Shown here in pieces: positions 6,008-12,489 of a stretch of DNA of 29,410 nucleotides. The notes under the pieces were generated by a model. It was not told the origin of the DNA, made no database searches, and worked only from the letters and a program-made list of their open reading frames with translations. The DNA comes from a virus: the IMG/VR virus record IMGVR_UViG_3300029286_003709, positions 1 to 29,410 of that record; one strand, written 5' to 3'. The translations under genes and the position numbers were made by a program. How positions within the stretch are numbered: the first letter of the stretch is position 1; each line of letters starts with the position of its first letter.

Positions 6008-8302
6008 TCAGAAATCCAACGGGCCTCCTTTCTTTTCTGGTGCTGTGTTTAGAACGGCGAGTTGTTCCGCCATGTCTTCGCCGCGGGCGAGGAGGCCGCG
6101 GCTTCGCGCGCGCGCTACGGCAGGGCGCGCGCGTGAATTTGACAGATTTGACGGATCCGACGGATTAGCCGACAAATCAAACCGCGCATCGCGGGTGCGC
6201 TGGCGCGCGGAAAATGCCGCGATGGCGGCGGTCTGGCGATCGGCGCGGGCGGTAAGAGCGGGGTTGCTGATCTGGGTGACCATAGGAGCAGACGGACCGC
6301 CCGGAGGGCGGCCCCTACCTGCGGAAAGGATGGGATTCGCCAGGATGCGCGTCATATCAACCACCGCCTGGCTGCCGGAGGCCAGGACCTCGGCCATAAG
6401 CTCCTCGTATTTATTGCGTTTACCGGCCTCGATCCCACGCTTGACTTCGATCAGATCGCCTTCCTGGCCGGCCTTGGGCATGCGCCAGGCATCGACACAG
6501 CGGCCAAGTTCGTGCACATAGGCCACACGCGGGCACTCCGGGAGTTGGAATGCCGTGACCTTCCGGCCGGCAAACTCCTGGACGCCGGCGTCAAAGCGGC
6601 CGTAGCCGAAATTGTTGAGCGTGAATCCGTTTTTGCCAACGGGGACCAGGTAACCGCGATGAAAGAAAAGAGGCAATAATTTTTCGTCGAGCGTTTTAAT
6701 TTCGGTCCGGCCACCGCCGGACAGGTGTACGGCATATTCGTTGGGGCTCATGTGCCGGTAGCGGATTGTGGTCTCCACGTCGGCGCCAGGCGCCAAGTGG
6801 CCACTTAACGCCGTTTGCGTTGACGTGGCGGGATCAACCATTTCCGGCAGAGCACTATGCGGCGTGTCATTATAGAGTTCCATCGCGGTTGCGACTCCGG
6901 CTTGCCACTGCGCGGGTGTCAGACGAATCTGCACCCGGCCGGCCTTGGCCTCGGCAAGGAGGGCGGCCTTGATTGTCTCGTGGTTGGCCGGCGCGGTATC
7001 GCGCTCGTCTCCGCCGACCTGTAAAACGTGGTCCCAGTTGCCCGGCTGGTTGTGCAGTGAACGCATGGCGCGCTCGATCACGCCCTTGCCGGCGGCGTGT
7101 CCGCTGGCCTGGTCGGCGAATGCGCCGGCATGGCGCTTGCCGCCATCCATCGACGTGCGGCAGACCTTGACGTCCAGGGACGTAAGCAGTTCTTCGAGTT
7201 GATCGTCACAGGCAACCGCGCCGCGCTCGAACCGGATCTCCGCCGGGATCCCGCCGGCGGGATTGGCAAAAGCCAGGCCGAGCAAGGCCTTGACCTGGTC
7301 GCCAACAATCCGCGTTTCCGTGGTGATCACCGCGATCCACTGCCGAGTGGATACCCTCATAACGGCATAGGCAAACGGACGGATGAAGCGCTCATGCGAC
7401 CAATTGAGTCCGTAGAAATCCTGTGTCACGTCATCGAGTTGCCACTCCTCATTATAACCCATGTTCGAATAGTCGCGCTGGATGTCAGGGGAATGCTTCT
7501 GCCGGAAAGCCGCCACGCCATATTTGCCGAGCGTCGCGGTAAAATGTTCCGGATCGCGTTCGGTCAGGCGGCGTAGCAAGGTGGCATAGGATACGTCCGG
7601 GACGTCTCCAGGATATTCCTTTTTCGCGGCGGCAATCCCCTTACGGAGATCGGCGCGGGGGTTCTTTATTGACCAGGCGTGGACGATATTAAGATAGACC
7701 TCCGGGATGTCCTTGCGTTTGCGCCCGCGCGTACCTTTCCAGGACGGCACAAGTGACATCAATCCGCCTGGCATACTGCTGTTCCAAGCAGTATGCCAGG
7801 CACGAAGCGTACCGGGCGAGAAACCGGCAAGGGTTACGACCTGGTTGTGTTTGCGGAGTTTATTTTTCGCCAGGCGCTCACCTATATGTATAGTGCGGCT
7901 TTTAGGGTTGGCCCTGTAGGCGGCGCAGACCTGTTCAGCCGCGACGGATTCCGGCAACCGGCCGCGCAGCTCTATATACAGGCGGACGGCCTCAGCCCGG
8001 AGATCCGCCAGAGCCAGGTCGTCGGGCGCCGGCGAACGGGAGTGATCCGGCGGATGGGACAGATCGGACGGATTAGTCCGGTCGGCAGCCAGGCCGGGGT
8101 GACAGCTCGCGTGATATAATTTGATCGGCCTGCCGCGCTCCTGGGGCTGGTACCGGATCAGGGCCGGATCCGTGCCGGAGAGTTCCCGGCGGGCGTGGCG
8201 GTGTGTGCAGTTCAGGCGAGCGGCAATTTGCCAGATGGGCAACCATTCTTGGCTGTCGTCCGTCGTCTGCCGTCTGTCGTCAGTCATTGGTTCAGGAGCC
8301 AT
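6008..8302 (-). CDS. Mu A-like DDE transposase
   Basis: This 764-residue protein carries out phage integration and replicative transposition (Mu A is 663). It has an N-terminal winged-helix region (residues 19-45, EWLPIWQIAARL), a second DNA-binding region (about 95-250) and a retroviral-integrase-like core. The first acidic residue is Asp290/291 in WQLDD and the last is Glu410 in GVIERAM. The middle position reads RFERG (Glu359) where DNG/DRG is expected. A Mu-type beta-barrel and tail follow. Repeat tracts have entered the gene at both ends: residues 6-17 (family B), 74-90 (family A) and near residues 707-722 (family A). The ATG at 8302 has AAGGAG. The C-terminus probably contacts the B ATPase. 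Confidence 0.95.
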   Translation of the reverse strand: MAPEPMTDDRRQTTDDSQEWLPIWQIAARLNCTHRHARRELSGTDPALIRYQPQERGRPIKLYHASCHPGLAADRTNPSDLSHPPDHSRSPAPDDLALADLRAEAVRLYIELRGRLPESVAAEQVCAAYRANPKSRTIHIGERLAKNKLRKHNQVVTLAGFSPGTLRAWHTAWNSSMPGGLMSLVPSWKGTRGRKRKDIPEVYLNIVHAWSIKNPRADLRKGIAAAKKEYPGDVPDVSYATLLRRLTERDPEHFTATLGKYGVAAFRQKHSPDIQRDYSNMGYNEEWQLDDVTQDFYGLNWSHERFIRPFAYAVMRVSTRQWIAVITTETRIVGDQVKALLGLAFANPAGGIPAEIRFERGAVACDDQLEELLTSLDVKVCRTSMDGGKRHAGAFADQASGHAAGKGVIERAMRSLHNQPGNWDHVLQVGGDERDTAPANHETIKAALLAEAKAGRVQIRLTPAQWQAGVATAMELYNDTPHSALPEMVDPATSTQTALSGHLAPGADVETTIRYRHMSPNEYAVHLSGGGRTEIKTLDEKLLPLFFHRGYLVPVGKNGFTLNNFGYGRFDAGVQEFAGRKVTAFQLPECPRVAYVHELGRCVDAWRMPKAGQEGDLIEVKRGIEAGKRNKYEELMAEVLASGSQAVVDMTRILANPILSAGRGRPPGGPSAPMVTQISNPALTARADRQTAAIAAFSARQRTRDARFDLSANPSDPSNLSNSRARPAVARARSRGLLARGEDMAEQLAVLNTAPEKKGGPLDF
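6141..6170. repeat. Family A repeat tract inside the transposase C-terminus
   Basis: Units like GACGGATCC are repeated in frame and encode a Ser/Asp/Pro/Asn-rich insert near the end of the transposase. Just downstream in the gene (about 6294-6325) another GC-rich palindromic insert encodes GRPPGGPSAP. Confidence 0.7.
8043..8086. repeat. Family A repeat tract inside the transposase N-terminus
   Basis: Nine-base units (GGACNGATC type) lie in frame and encode the linker NPSDLSHPPDHS between the first DNA-binding region and the next domain of the transposase. Confidence 0.7.
8255..8285. repeat. Family B repeat tract (GTCGTCT/GTCGTCC) at the transposase start
   Basis: Seven-base units of the GTCGTCT type are repeated and translated on the minus strand as DDRRQTTDD, directly after the transposase start. 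The same family recurs at 22176-22207 and 22481-22548. Confidence 0.7.
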
Positions 8303-8648
8303 GGATTCTCCTTAATTCGTTGTATTTTTGTTCAACCTTTTTCCAGTATTTGAGAGTGGATGCCTTCTTGTTCCCGTGCGGCCCGCCGTTCCAGATCCGG
8401 GCGTAGATTTCTGGTGTGGCATTGCGGGGCACGTGCATGGCCAGATAAAGCCGGCAGATGCGGATGGCCGCGAAGTGATCGAACGCGTCCGCGTGCGTAT
8501 AGGTGGTGCCGTAGTATTGGTTGACATCCGCCACCACGCCAGCGTGGATCTGCAAGACGCCCAGGGCGCGCCCGCCGTCGCCAACGGCGCCGGCGTAACC
8601 ACCGGACTCGACAAGCATCATGGCGCTAATTAATAGTGACGTGAGCAT
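8292..8648 (-). CDS. Lysozyme-like / lytic transglycosylase domain protein
   Basis: This 118-residue protein has the goose-lysozyme/SLT layout. The likely catalytic Glu is in MLVESGG (residue 14), followed by the GDGGRALGVLQIH strand-turn that shapes the sugar-binding cleft. Such enzymes cut the glycan strands of peptidoglycan. There is no clear signal peptide, since the catalytic segment starts almost at once. The gene overlaps the transposase start by 11 bases, placing a cell-wall enzyme at the head of the transposition genes instead of in a late lysis cassette. A few early phage proteins of this type serve DNA entry, but its role here is open. Confidence 0.8.
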   Translation of the reverse strand: MLTSLLISAMMLVESGGYAGAVGDGGRALGVLQIHAGVVADVNQYYGTTYTHADAFDHFAAIRICRLYLAMHVPRNATPEIYARIWNGGPHGNKKASTLKYWKKVEQKYNELRRIHGS

Positions 8649-8714
8649 GGTTAACCTGTTATCTTTCCTATGTCGTTCTGTTGCTGGTTTTTCAACAATG
8701 TCAAGGAGTCCATT

Positions 8715-9188
8715 ATGAAAACATGGCGCGACTGGTTAAACTTCATCGCGGTCGAACTAAAACGTTTTGAACCGTTCCAGAATTTGGTTGTCTTTGTTCC
8801 AGAAAAGTCCCCGTATGAGACCGCAAAAACGATTTACGAACGCTTGTTACAAGAGAATGAAAATGGTGTTGAAATTGCTCTTTTTCAATTTGAAGACACG
8901 GGTCAATGGGATTTGAACTCAATGACGGACCGTGAACGTTATTTGATATTTGAACGGTTCCTGTTTGCATTTGAGTTTTTAACGGCCCTGACTACCGAGT
9001 ATGAGCGCGGCGGCCAGATCGTTCCTGATCCTGACCCCAACACGCCGCCAAAATTAATCAAGCGATGGCTGCTCTGCGGAATTTGGGATGCTGTGGGCAA
9101 ACGGAACTGGATGAACAATCAGTTCCTGCACCACGAGATCGAGATGTACGAGCAAACTTCTTTGAAAAAGCCTGCCGATTCCGTGTGA
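8715..9188 (+). CDS. Plus-strand cargo gene, function unknown (157 aa)
   Basis: This gene runs opposite to the surrounding early operon. The start at 8715 has AAGGAG at a good distance. The longer frame from 8670 lacks a site. The 157-residue product is acidic and aromatic-rich (WRDWLNF near the start, FERFLFAFEFL in the middle), soluble and without a signal peptide. Codon use is more AT-rich than in the adjoining transposase, suggesting separate acquisition. Its last 131 bases overlap the end of the convergent gene 9058-9324. It could be expressed in the lysogen, as for phage-borne accessory genes, but no function is recognised. Confidence 0.78.
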   Translation: MKTWRDWLNFIAVELKRFEPFQNLVVFVPEKSPYETAKTIYERLLQENENGVEIALFQFEDTGQWDLNSMTDRERYLIFERFLFAFEFLTALTTEYERGGQIVPDPDPNTPPKLIKRWLLCGIWDAVGKRNWMNNQFLHHEIEMYEQTSLKKPADSV

Positions 9189-9324
9189 TTCTTTCCTGCA
9201 ATTTTGTAAATTTCGGATTGACCGGCTTTAATTTGCCATAGCGTGTCTTTTCCTTGATCCGGTATTGCTCCGCTTCAAACAGCGACCGCATTGATTCCGA
9301 GAGGACTTGTTTCGATTTCTTCAT
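9058..9324 (-). CDS. Small early protein of the MKK-K-LS-SM-LFEA type
   Basis: This is an 88-residue frame starting at 9324 behind an AGGAGA site. Its N-terminus (LSESMRSLFEAEQ) resembles that of 10410-10676 (LSKSMQRLFEAQQ), so the two are paralogues. The second half is Arg/Ser-rich, lies antisense to the cargo gene 8715-9188 and looks like chance translation. The original C-terminus may have been replaced when the plus-strand gene arrived. The N-terminal half is well supported, the C-terminal half is not. Confidence 0.55.
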   Translation of the reverse strand: MKKSKQVLSESMRSLFEAEQYRIKEKTRYGKLKPVNPKFTKLQERITRNRQAFSKKFARTSRSRGAGTDCSSSSVCPQHPKFRRAAIA

Positions 9325-9399
9325 GACTTTTCGTCTCCTGGGTTGGGGTTTATTTGCCTTTATGGTGTGCCACTGCCCGAATCGAATTATTTTTTGCTT

Positions 9400-9882
9400 T
9401 TACTCATTATTGCTCCTTCTTTTGCCCGACCTGGTTACGGTAAATAGTTGGAATTTGACCGCGCCGCCAATACGATGGCCTTTAATAACGGCGCCGCGCG
9501 GCTGGCGCATGCCCTCTGCGCGGTATTGCATAAAATTGGCGTCATTGGCGAGCAGATCGCCGCCATTGAGCCATTGTTCGCGCCCGCTCGCGCGATCCCA
9601 ACGCCAGAGAACGCGCTGGCGGATACGCACGGTTTTAAGACAGGCCGCAGAGGCTGAAGCATGGCTCCTCCTTTTTGAAAATATGATTTTGCGAAAATCC
9701 GGGACTGAAAGCTTGAAAACCGCCGCCAGCTTGCGCTCCAGAAGCGGCATCGGCTTGCGCCCGCTGGCGTAAAGGCGTATGTTCTGGCGCGTGCATTTCA
9801 GGGCGCAGGCGAGATTGCTGACGCTCCATTCGTGTGCCTGGCAGAGGCGGGCTAATTTCGGGTTTGATATTCGGCGTGACAT
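9400..9882 (-). CDS. Helix-turn-helix protein, possibly a fusion of two frames
   Basis: This is a 160-residue frame. Residues 1-60 form a Cro/XRE-like helix-turn-helix (WSVSNLACALKCTRQNIRLYASG), typical of a small phage regulator. The ATG at 9882 has AGGA upstream. At codon 70 the DNA reads as a strong ribosome site (AAAGGAGG) followed by an ATG in a different frame (9662), yet that frame gives an implausible protein while the original frame continues sensibly (RQRVLWRWDRASGREQWL). This suggests a former second gene whose start has been frame-fused to the HTH gene. It is divergent from 9898 with 15 bases between. Confidence 0.68.
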   Translation of the reverse strand: MSRRISNPKLARLCQAHEWSVSNLACALKCTRQNIRLYASGRKPMPLLERKLAAVFKLSVPDFRKIIFSKRRSHASASAACLKTVRIRQRVLWRWDRASGREQWLNGGDLLANDANFMQYRAEGMRQPRGAVIKGHRIGGAVKFQLFTVTRSGKRRSNNE

Positions 9883-9897
9883 TGTTATCCTGTTCGT
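9864..9897 (+). promoter_or_regulatory. Candidate promoter giving a leaderless transcript of 9898-10365
   Basis: TTGATA (9864-9869) and TATCCT (9886-9891) are separated by 16 bases. The predicted start of transcription coincides with the ATG at 9898, which has no ribosome site. Confidence 0.4.
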
Positions 9898-10365
9898 ATG
9901 AATCCCGAAGAGTTCAATCCGGTCGACTGGAAAGAGATTGAAATATTTATTTGCGACATGATGGCTAATTTGCCTCCCTATAAGGCGCCGGATATTTGCG
10001 GGTACAATGGGGATGAGAAGCGGAAGGAATTGGATCAGTACCAGGAATTATCCGATCGTCATTCGTTTGAAACCGAGAAGGTCTTGCGCAAATTTTTAAC
10101 GAACGGATGTACATGGCCGCGCTCGAAGGGGATCGTTTATTATTTCGTCCGGCGACGGCTCGATTTTGCGCGAGATGTGGCAAGTCTGTTTCACGCAATG
10201 CAGGGTACGTGCGTCTCAGTATGGCTACATAATGACTATACTCGGATTGGAGACATTGCGCTCGCCGTTGCAGTTGATTTTTGGATTTCCATAGACGGCG
10301 AATTTTGGTCAACATTCCGCGCACGTTACGCAGCACCCGACGGCTGGAATCAGTATTCGTCTTAA
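9898..10365 (+). CDS. Plus-strand cargo gene, function unknown (155 aa)
   Basis: This is an acidic, soluble 155-residue protein with many aromatic residues (NPVDWKEIEIFICDMM near the start, AVDFWISIDGEFW near the end) and no signal peptide or known motif. It has no ribosome site, but a promoter-like pair places the transcript start on its ATG. It is more AT-rich than the late genes and opposite to the early operon. It ends seven bases before a minus-strand ATG (10372) that carries a very good ribosome site but opens a frame without convincing coding character. The gene therefore seems to have displaced the body of an older leftward gene. Confidence 0.72.
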   Translation: MNPEEFNPVDWKEIEIFICDMMANLPPYKAPDICGYNGDEKRKELDQYQELSDRHSFETEKVLRKFLTNGCTWPRSKGIVYYFVRRRLDFARDVASLFHAMQGTCVSVWLHNDYTRIGDIALAVAVDFWISIDGEFWSTFRARYAAPDGWNQYSS

Positions 10366-10409
10366 TTTTCATCGCCCGCCCTCCTTTGTAATTTTGTTAC
10401 CGCCCGTTC

Positions 10410-10676
10410 TCATGCCCCGCTCCCTTCGATGGGTGGACTGCTTTGCTCCGTCAGGTGAATTACGCCGCTCTCGATCCGCGCCATGATCGGCTTGGTCATT
10501 GCGCGCGCATAGGTGACTCGATTTCCGATTTTAGTGCGACGCTCGGGACCGGGATGCTTTAAATACATGTGCGCATTCTCCGGATGGGTTGCGCGCATAC
10601 GGTCAAGATCCTGCTGGGCTTCGAAAAGGCGCTGCATTGATTTGGAGAGAACTACCGGCTTTTTGTTTTTCTTCAT
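10410..10676 (-). CDS. Small early protein of the MKK-K-LS-SM-LFEA type
   Basis: This 88-residue basic protein has the start at 10676 placed behind AAAGGAGGGCGG. The N-terminus (MKKNKKPVVLSKSMQRLFEA) is shared with 9058-9324, and the C-terminal tail (PPIEGSGA) recurs after a stop codon behind 11480-11665. It is likely helical and DNA- or RNA-associated by charge only. Together with the adjacent excisionase-like gene it forms a unit that has been partly duplicated 1 kb to the right. Confidence 0.68.
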   Translation of the reverse strand: MKKNKKPVVLSKSMQRLFEAQQDLDRMRATHPENAHMYLKHPGPERRTKIGNRVTYARAMTKPIMARIESGVIHLTEQSSPPIEGSGA

Positions 10677-10703
10677 GACCCCGCCCTCCTTTGTTATGTT
10701 GCC

Positions 10704-10793
10704 CGCCGCCGTTGTCTCACGCCGGCACATCTTCATTCATGAACTCCACTATTTTCCGCGTGTTTAGCCGATACGATGGTCTCCGGCCTCCTA
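10704..10793. repeat. 90-bp direct repeat, copy 1
   Basis: This covers the 3' end of the excisionase-like gene. Comparison with 11701-11790 shows 87 of 90 bases identical at an offset of 997 bases. Confidence 0.92.
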
Positions 10794-10938
10794 TGTTTTT
10801 TACTGGCAAGAATCCCATCCCAATCAGGTATCGCACATGTTTTTCAACGCATCGCATCAGCTGCGCCGCCTCGTCCGTCCGCAGCCATTCATGCTTCAGC
10901 AATTCGGCGTCGGAAGAAGCACCCGTCGCACCACTCAT
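10717..10938 (-). CDS. Excisionase/MerR-like DNA-binding protein
   Basis: This is a 73-residue protein with the layout of small winged-helix (excisionase-type) binders: WLRTDEAAQLMRCVEKHVRYLIGMGFLP forms the helix-turn-helix, and GGRRPSYRLNTRKIVEFM forms the wing and final helix. The start at 10938 is chosen for the GGAAGGGGG site. The longer frame from 10983 has none. It probably helps control early transcription or the transposition complex. A truncated second copy lies at 11714-11812. Confidence 0.78.
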   Translation of the reverse strand: MSGATGASSDAELLKHEWLRTDEAAQLMRCVEKHVRYLIGMGFLPVKNIGGRRPSYRLNTRKIVEFMNEDVPA

Positions 10939-11021
10939 GACACGCCCCCTTCCATCGGTTTTCGCTTGTGCCTGGTTTTTCATCGGTTAAACTGGCTGCC
11001 AGTTAAAAAGGAGGTGTGCCA

Positions 11022-11429
11022 ATGACCCTAATACGATCATTAGAAGGAATGCTGCGAGACCTGCAAAAAGCCATATCCAACTCGTTAGCCACAGGGATCG
11101 TATTATTGTTTTTAGGTATGTTGTGGCGGTTTTTTGTTCCTGTGCTTGCCACAGTGTCTGAATTGTCTGATAAAAAGTTTCTCGTGCAAGTAATAGCGGC
11201 ACTATCGATAATATTATTATTAAGTATTTCATGGGCATTCATCCTCCGTTCGCGTCTTCGCACGGCGTTAAAAACCTCCTATGGTTTCGATCCGCTTTAT
11301 GGCTGCCTGATCGATCTTAAAACCAATCGCAAGCTCTGCCCAAAATGCCGCCATCCGCTGATGGATATGAGCGGCCTCTTCAAATGCGCCGCTTGCGGCG
11401 CCGGCTGCCTTAAACTTGGTCAGCCTTGA
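11022..11429 (+). CDS. Plus-strand membrane protein with C-terminal zinc ribbon
   Basis: This 135-residue protein has two hydrophobic helices (about residues 25-48 and 55-77) followed by a soluble tail with CPKC...CAAC, a four-cysteine zinc ribbon. The strong site AAGGAGGTG precedes the ATG at 11022. It is AT-richer than the late genes, lies opposite to the early operon and sits exactly between the two copies of a duplicated region. Small phage membrane proteins expressed from a prophage often exclude superinfecting phages or alter the envelope. That role is a guess here. Confidence 0.8.
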   Translation: MTLIRSLEGMLRDLQKAISNSLATGIVLLFLGMLWRFFVPVLATVSELSDKKFLVQVIAALSIILLLSISWAFILRSRLRTALKTSYGFDPLYGCLIDLKTNRKLCPKCRHPLMDMSGLFKCAACGAGCLKLGQP

Positions 11430-11479
11430 TCTCATGCCCTGCTCCCTTCGATCGGTTGGTTGCCTTGCTCTGCCCCGAA

Positions 11480-11665
11480 CTACGCTATACGGCGTCGTAA
11501 CAAGTTCGATAGCTGGATTGCGAAACCCTGGCAGTCATCTAAAAACTGTCTTGCCTCAATCATGGTTTTTATGTTTTCCCGCTGGATGTCCGCCAGCCGC
11601 ATCTCATCTCTAAATCGCCCTTCCATCTCCGTTGCCCGACCTGTTGTTTTCCGCGTTACCTTCAT
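11480..11665 (-). CDS. Small helical protein with a premature-stop-like end
   Basis: This is a 61-residue charged, helical protein behind an AGGAGG site. It ends with TAG at 11480, but the same frame runs on for 15 codons to 11432 and ends PIEGSRA, matching the tail of 10410-10676 (PIEGSGA). Either the gene was shortened by the TAG, or its old 3' end survives from the duplicated unit. Function unknown. Confidence 0.6.
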   Translation of the reverse strand: MKVTRKTTGRATEMEGRFRDEMRLADIQRENIKTMIEARQFLDDCQGFAIQLSNLLRRRIA

Positions 11666-11700
11666 GACAATCCTCCTCTATTATTTTGTTTGCTATCCGC

Positions 11701-11790
11701 CGCCGCCGTTGTCTCACGCCGTCACATCTTCATTCATGAACTCCACTATTTTCCGCGTGCTTAACCGATACGATGGTCTCCGGCCTCCTA
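11701..11790. repeat. 90-bp direct repeat, copy 2
   Basis: This differs from 10704-10793 at three positions. Looser similarity extends left over the ribosome-site region of the neighbouring small genes. Confidence 0.92.
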
Positions 11791-11812
11791 TTTTTTTTGC
11801 CGTTCGCCGCAT
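11714..11812 (-). pseudogene. Truncated copy of the excisionase-like gene
   Basis: This is a 32-codon frame carrying only the wing and last helix (GGRRPSYRLSTRKIVEFM) of the protein encoded at 10717-10938. The helix-turn-helix part is missing. It starts with a chance ATG just after the stop of the gene to its right. It is a remnant produced by the duplication, though a short peptide could still be made. Confidence 0.75.
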
Positions 11813-11815
11813 TTG

Positions 11816-12157
11816 CTACTCCACTGGATGTTTCTCTTCGAATTCCACCACGCTCTGCCACGTTATCCCTATAGATGGTCTTTTGCTTCCGGGCGTCCGA
11901 AAATCCACTGCAATCAAACAGCCGGTATCAATCAGGCGCCTCACATGTTTTACGCTGCGGCTCCAACGTTTAGCGACTTCGTCAAGCCGCATATATTTTC
12001 TACCTGACAGGCCAGGATAGAAACGCGCGCATTTTGTTTCCGGTGCCTGCAATATAATATTTTGCGGTCCCGCCCAACGGCGTTTCCTTTCATCAAGACT
12101 TAATCTTTCTGGCTCTGGGTGGTCGGCCAGTTTTTGATTGCGGACGGCACGACTCAT
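11816..12157 (-). CDS. Excisionase-like helix-turn-helix regulator
   Basis: This 113-residue protein has a basic N-terminal half (Lys/Arg-rich ERKRRWAGPQN) and a C-terminal excisionase-type domain: YMRLDEVAKRWSRSVKHVRRLIDTGCL as helix-turn-helix, then TPGSKRPSIGITWQSVVEFEE as wing and closing helix. The start at 12157 lies behind GGGAGG. A GTG at 12175 is possible. Its gene overlaps the 3' end of the RHR gene by 65 bases. It is the second gene of the leftward operon, so it is probably an early regulator comparable in place to Mu ner or an excisionase. Confidence 0.77.
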   Translation of the reverse strand: MSRAVRNQKLADHPEPERLSLDERKRRWAGPQNIILQAPETKCARFYPGLSGRKYMRLDEVAKRWSRSVKHVRRLIDTGCLIAVDFRTPGSKRPSIGITWQSVVEFEEKHPVE

Positions 12158-12389
12158 TTCTTGATGCCCTCCCACTTTTTTTGGCGGCTTGCGTCGCCAT
12201 ATAAATACTACCTCGTAATTCTTTGGCCAAAAAAAACCTCACTGCCTCTCTGACCAAGTAGGCCATAGACGCTGTTTTTTGCTCGGCGATTTTGCGTAAT
12301 TCCCTGAATTGACAAGGAGATAGATAGATTGTGAGTTGTCCGGGCGGGGTCCCGGTCTTTCTGGCTTTGGAGACTCCTTTTCTTTTCAT
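12093..12389 (-). CDS. Ribbon-helix-helix (CopG/Arc-type) regulator
   Basis: This is the first gene of the leftward early operon. Residues 15-60 fit a ribbon-helix-helix fold: a short strand (QLTIYLS), helix 1 (PCQFRELRKIAEQK) and helix 2 (SMAYLVREAVRFFLAKEL). RHR proteins bind DNA as dimers and usually repress their own promoter. The C-terminal 30 residues are basic and overlap the next gene, and may be poorly conserved. The ATG has no upstream ribosome site and coincides with the predicted transcript start (leaderless). A palindrome in its promoter is a fitting operator. Confidence 0.77.
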   Translation of the reverse strand: MKRKGVSKARKTGTPPGQLTIYLSPCQFRELRKIAEQKTASMAYLVREAVRFFLAKELRGSIYMATQAAKKSGRASRNESCRPQSKTGRPPRARKIKS

Positions 12390-12394
12390 GGCAC

Positions 12395-12427
12395 TAATAT
12401 ATACTATGTAGTAATTTTGTCAACAAC
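12395..12427 (-). promoter_or_regulatory. Leftward early promoter with palindromic operator in the spacer
   Basis: On the minus strand TTGACA is followed after 16 bases by TATATT, near consensus. The spacer contains the perfect palindrome TACTACATAGTA (12402-12413). A related sequence, TACGAGGTAGTA, occurs on the minus strand near 12206-12217 inside the RHR gene. The transcript start would fall on the A of the RHR start codon at 12389. Confidence 0.65.
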
Positions 12428-12457
12428 TTTCTTTAACTTTCTTTTGCGTTGATTTCT

Positions 12458-12466
12458 TGTTAGTAT
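12458..12466 (+). promoter_or_regulatory. Extended -10 promoter of the repressor gene
   Basis: TGTTAGTAT matches the extended -10 form (TG-N-TATAAT-like). No good -35 is visible. It lies 24 bases before the repressor ATG at 12490, which has GGGAGGGG six bases upstream. Confidence 0.45.
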
Positions 12467-12489
12467 TTTGTCAAAGGGAGGGGCAATGT

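Noticed and set aside
9965-10372. Minus-strand frame with a very good ribosome site (start 10372)
   Set aside because: Only the start region looks genuine and the rest lacks protein character and is antisense to the 9898 gene. It is treated as the relic of an older gene.
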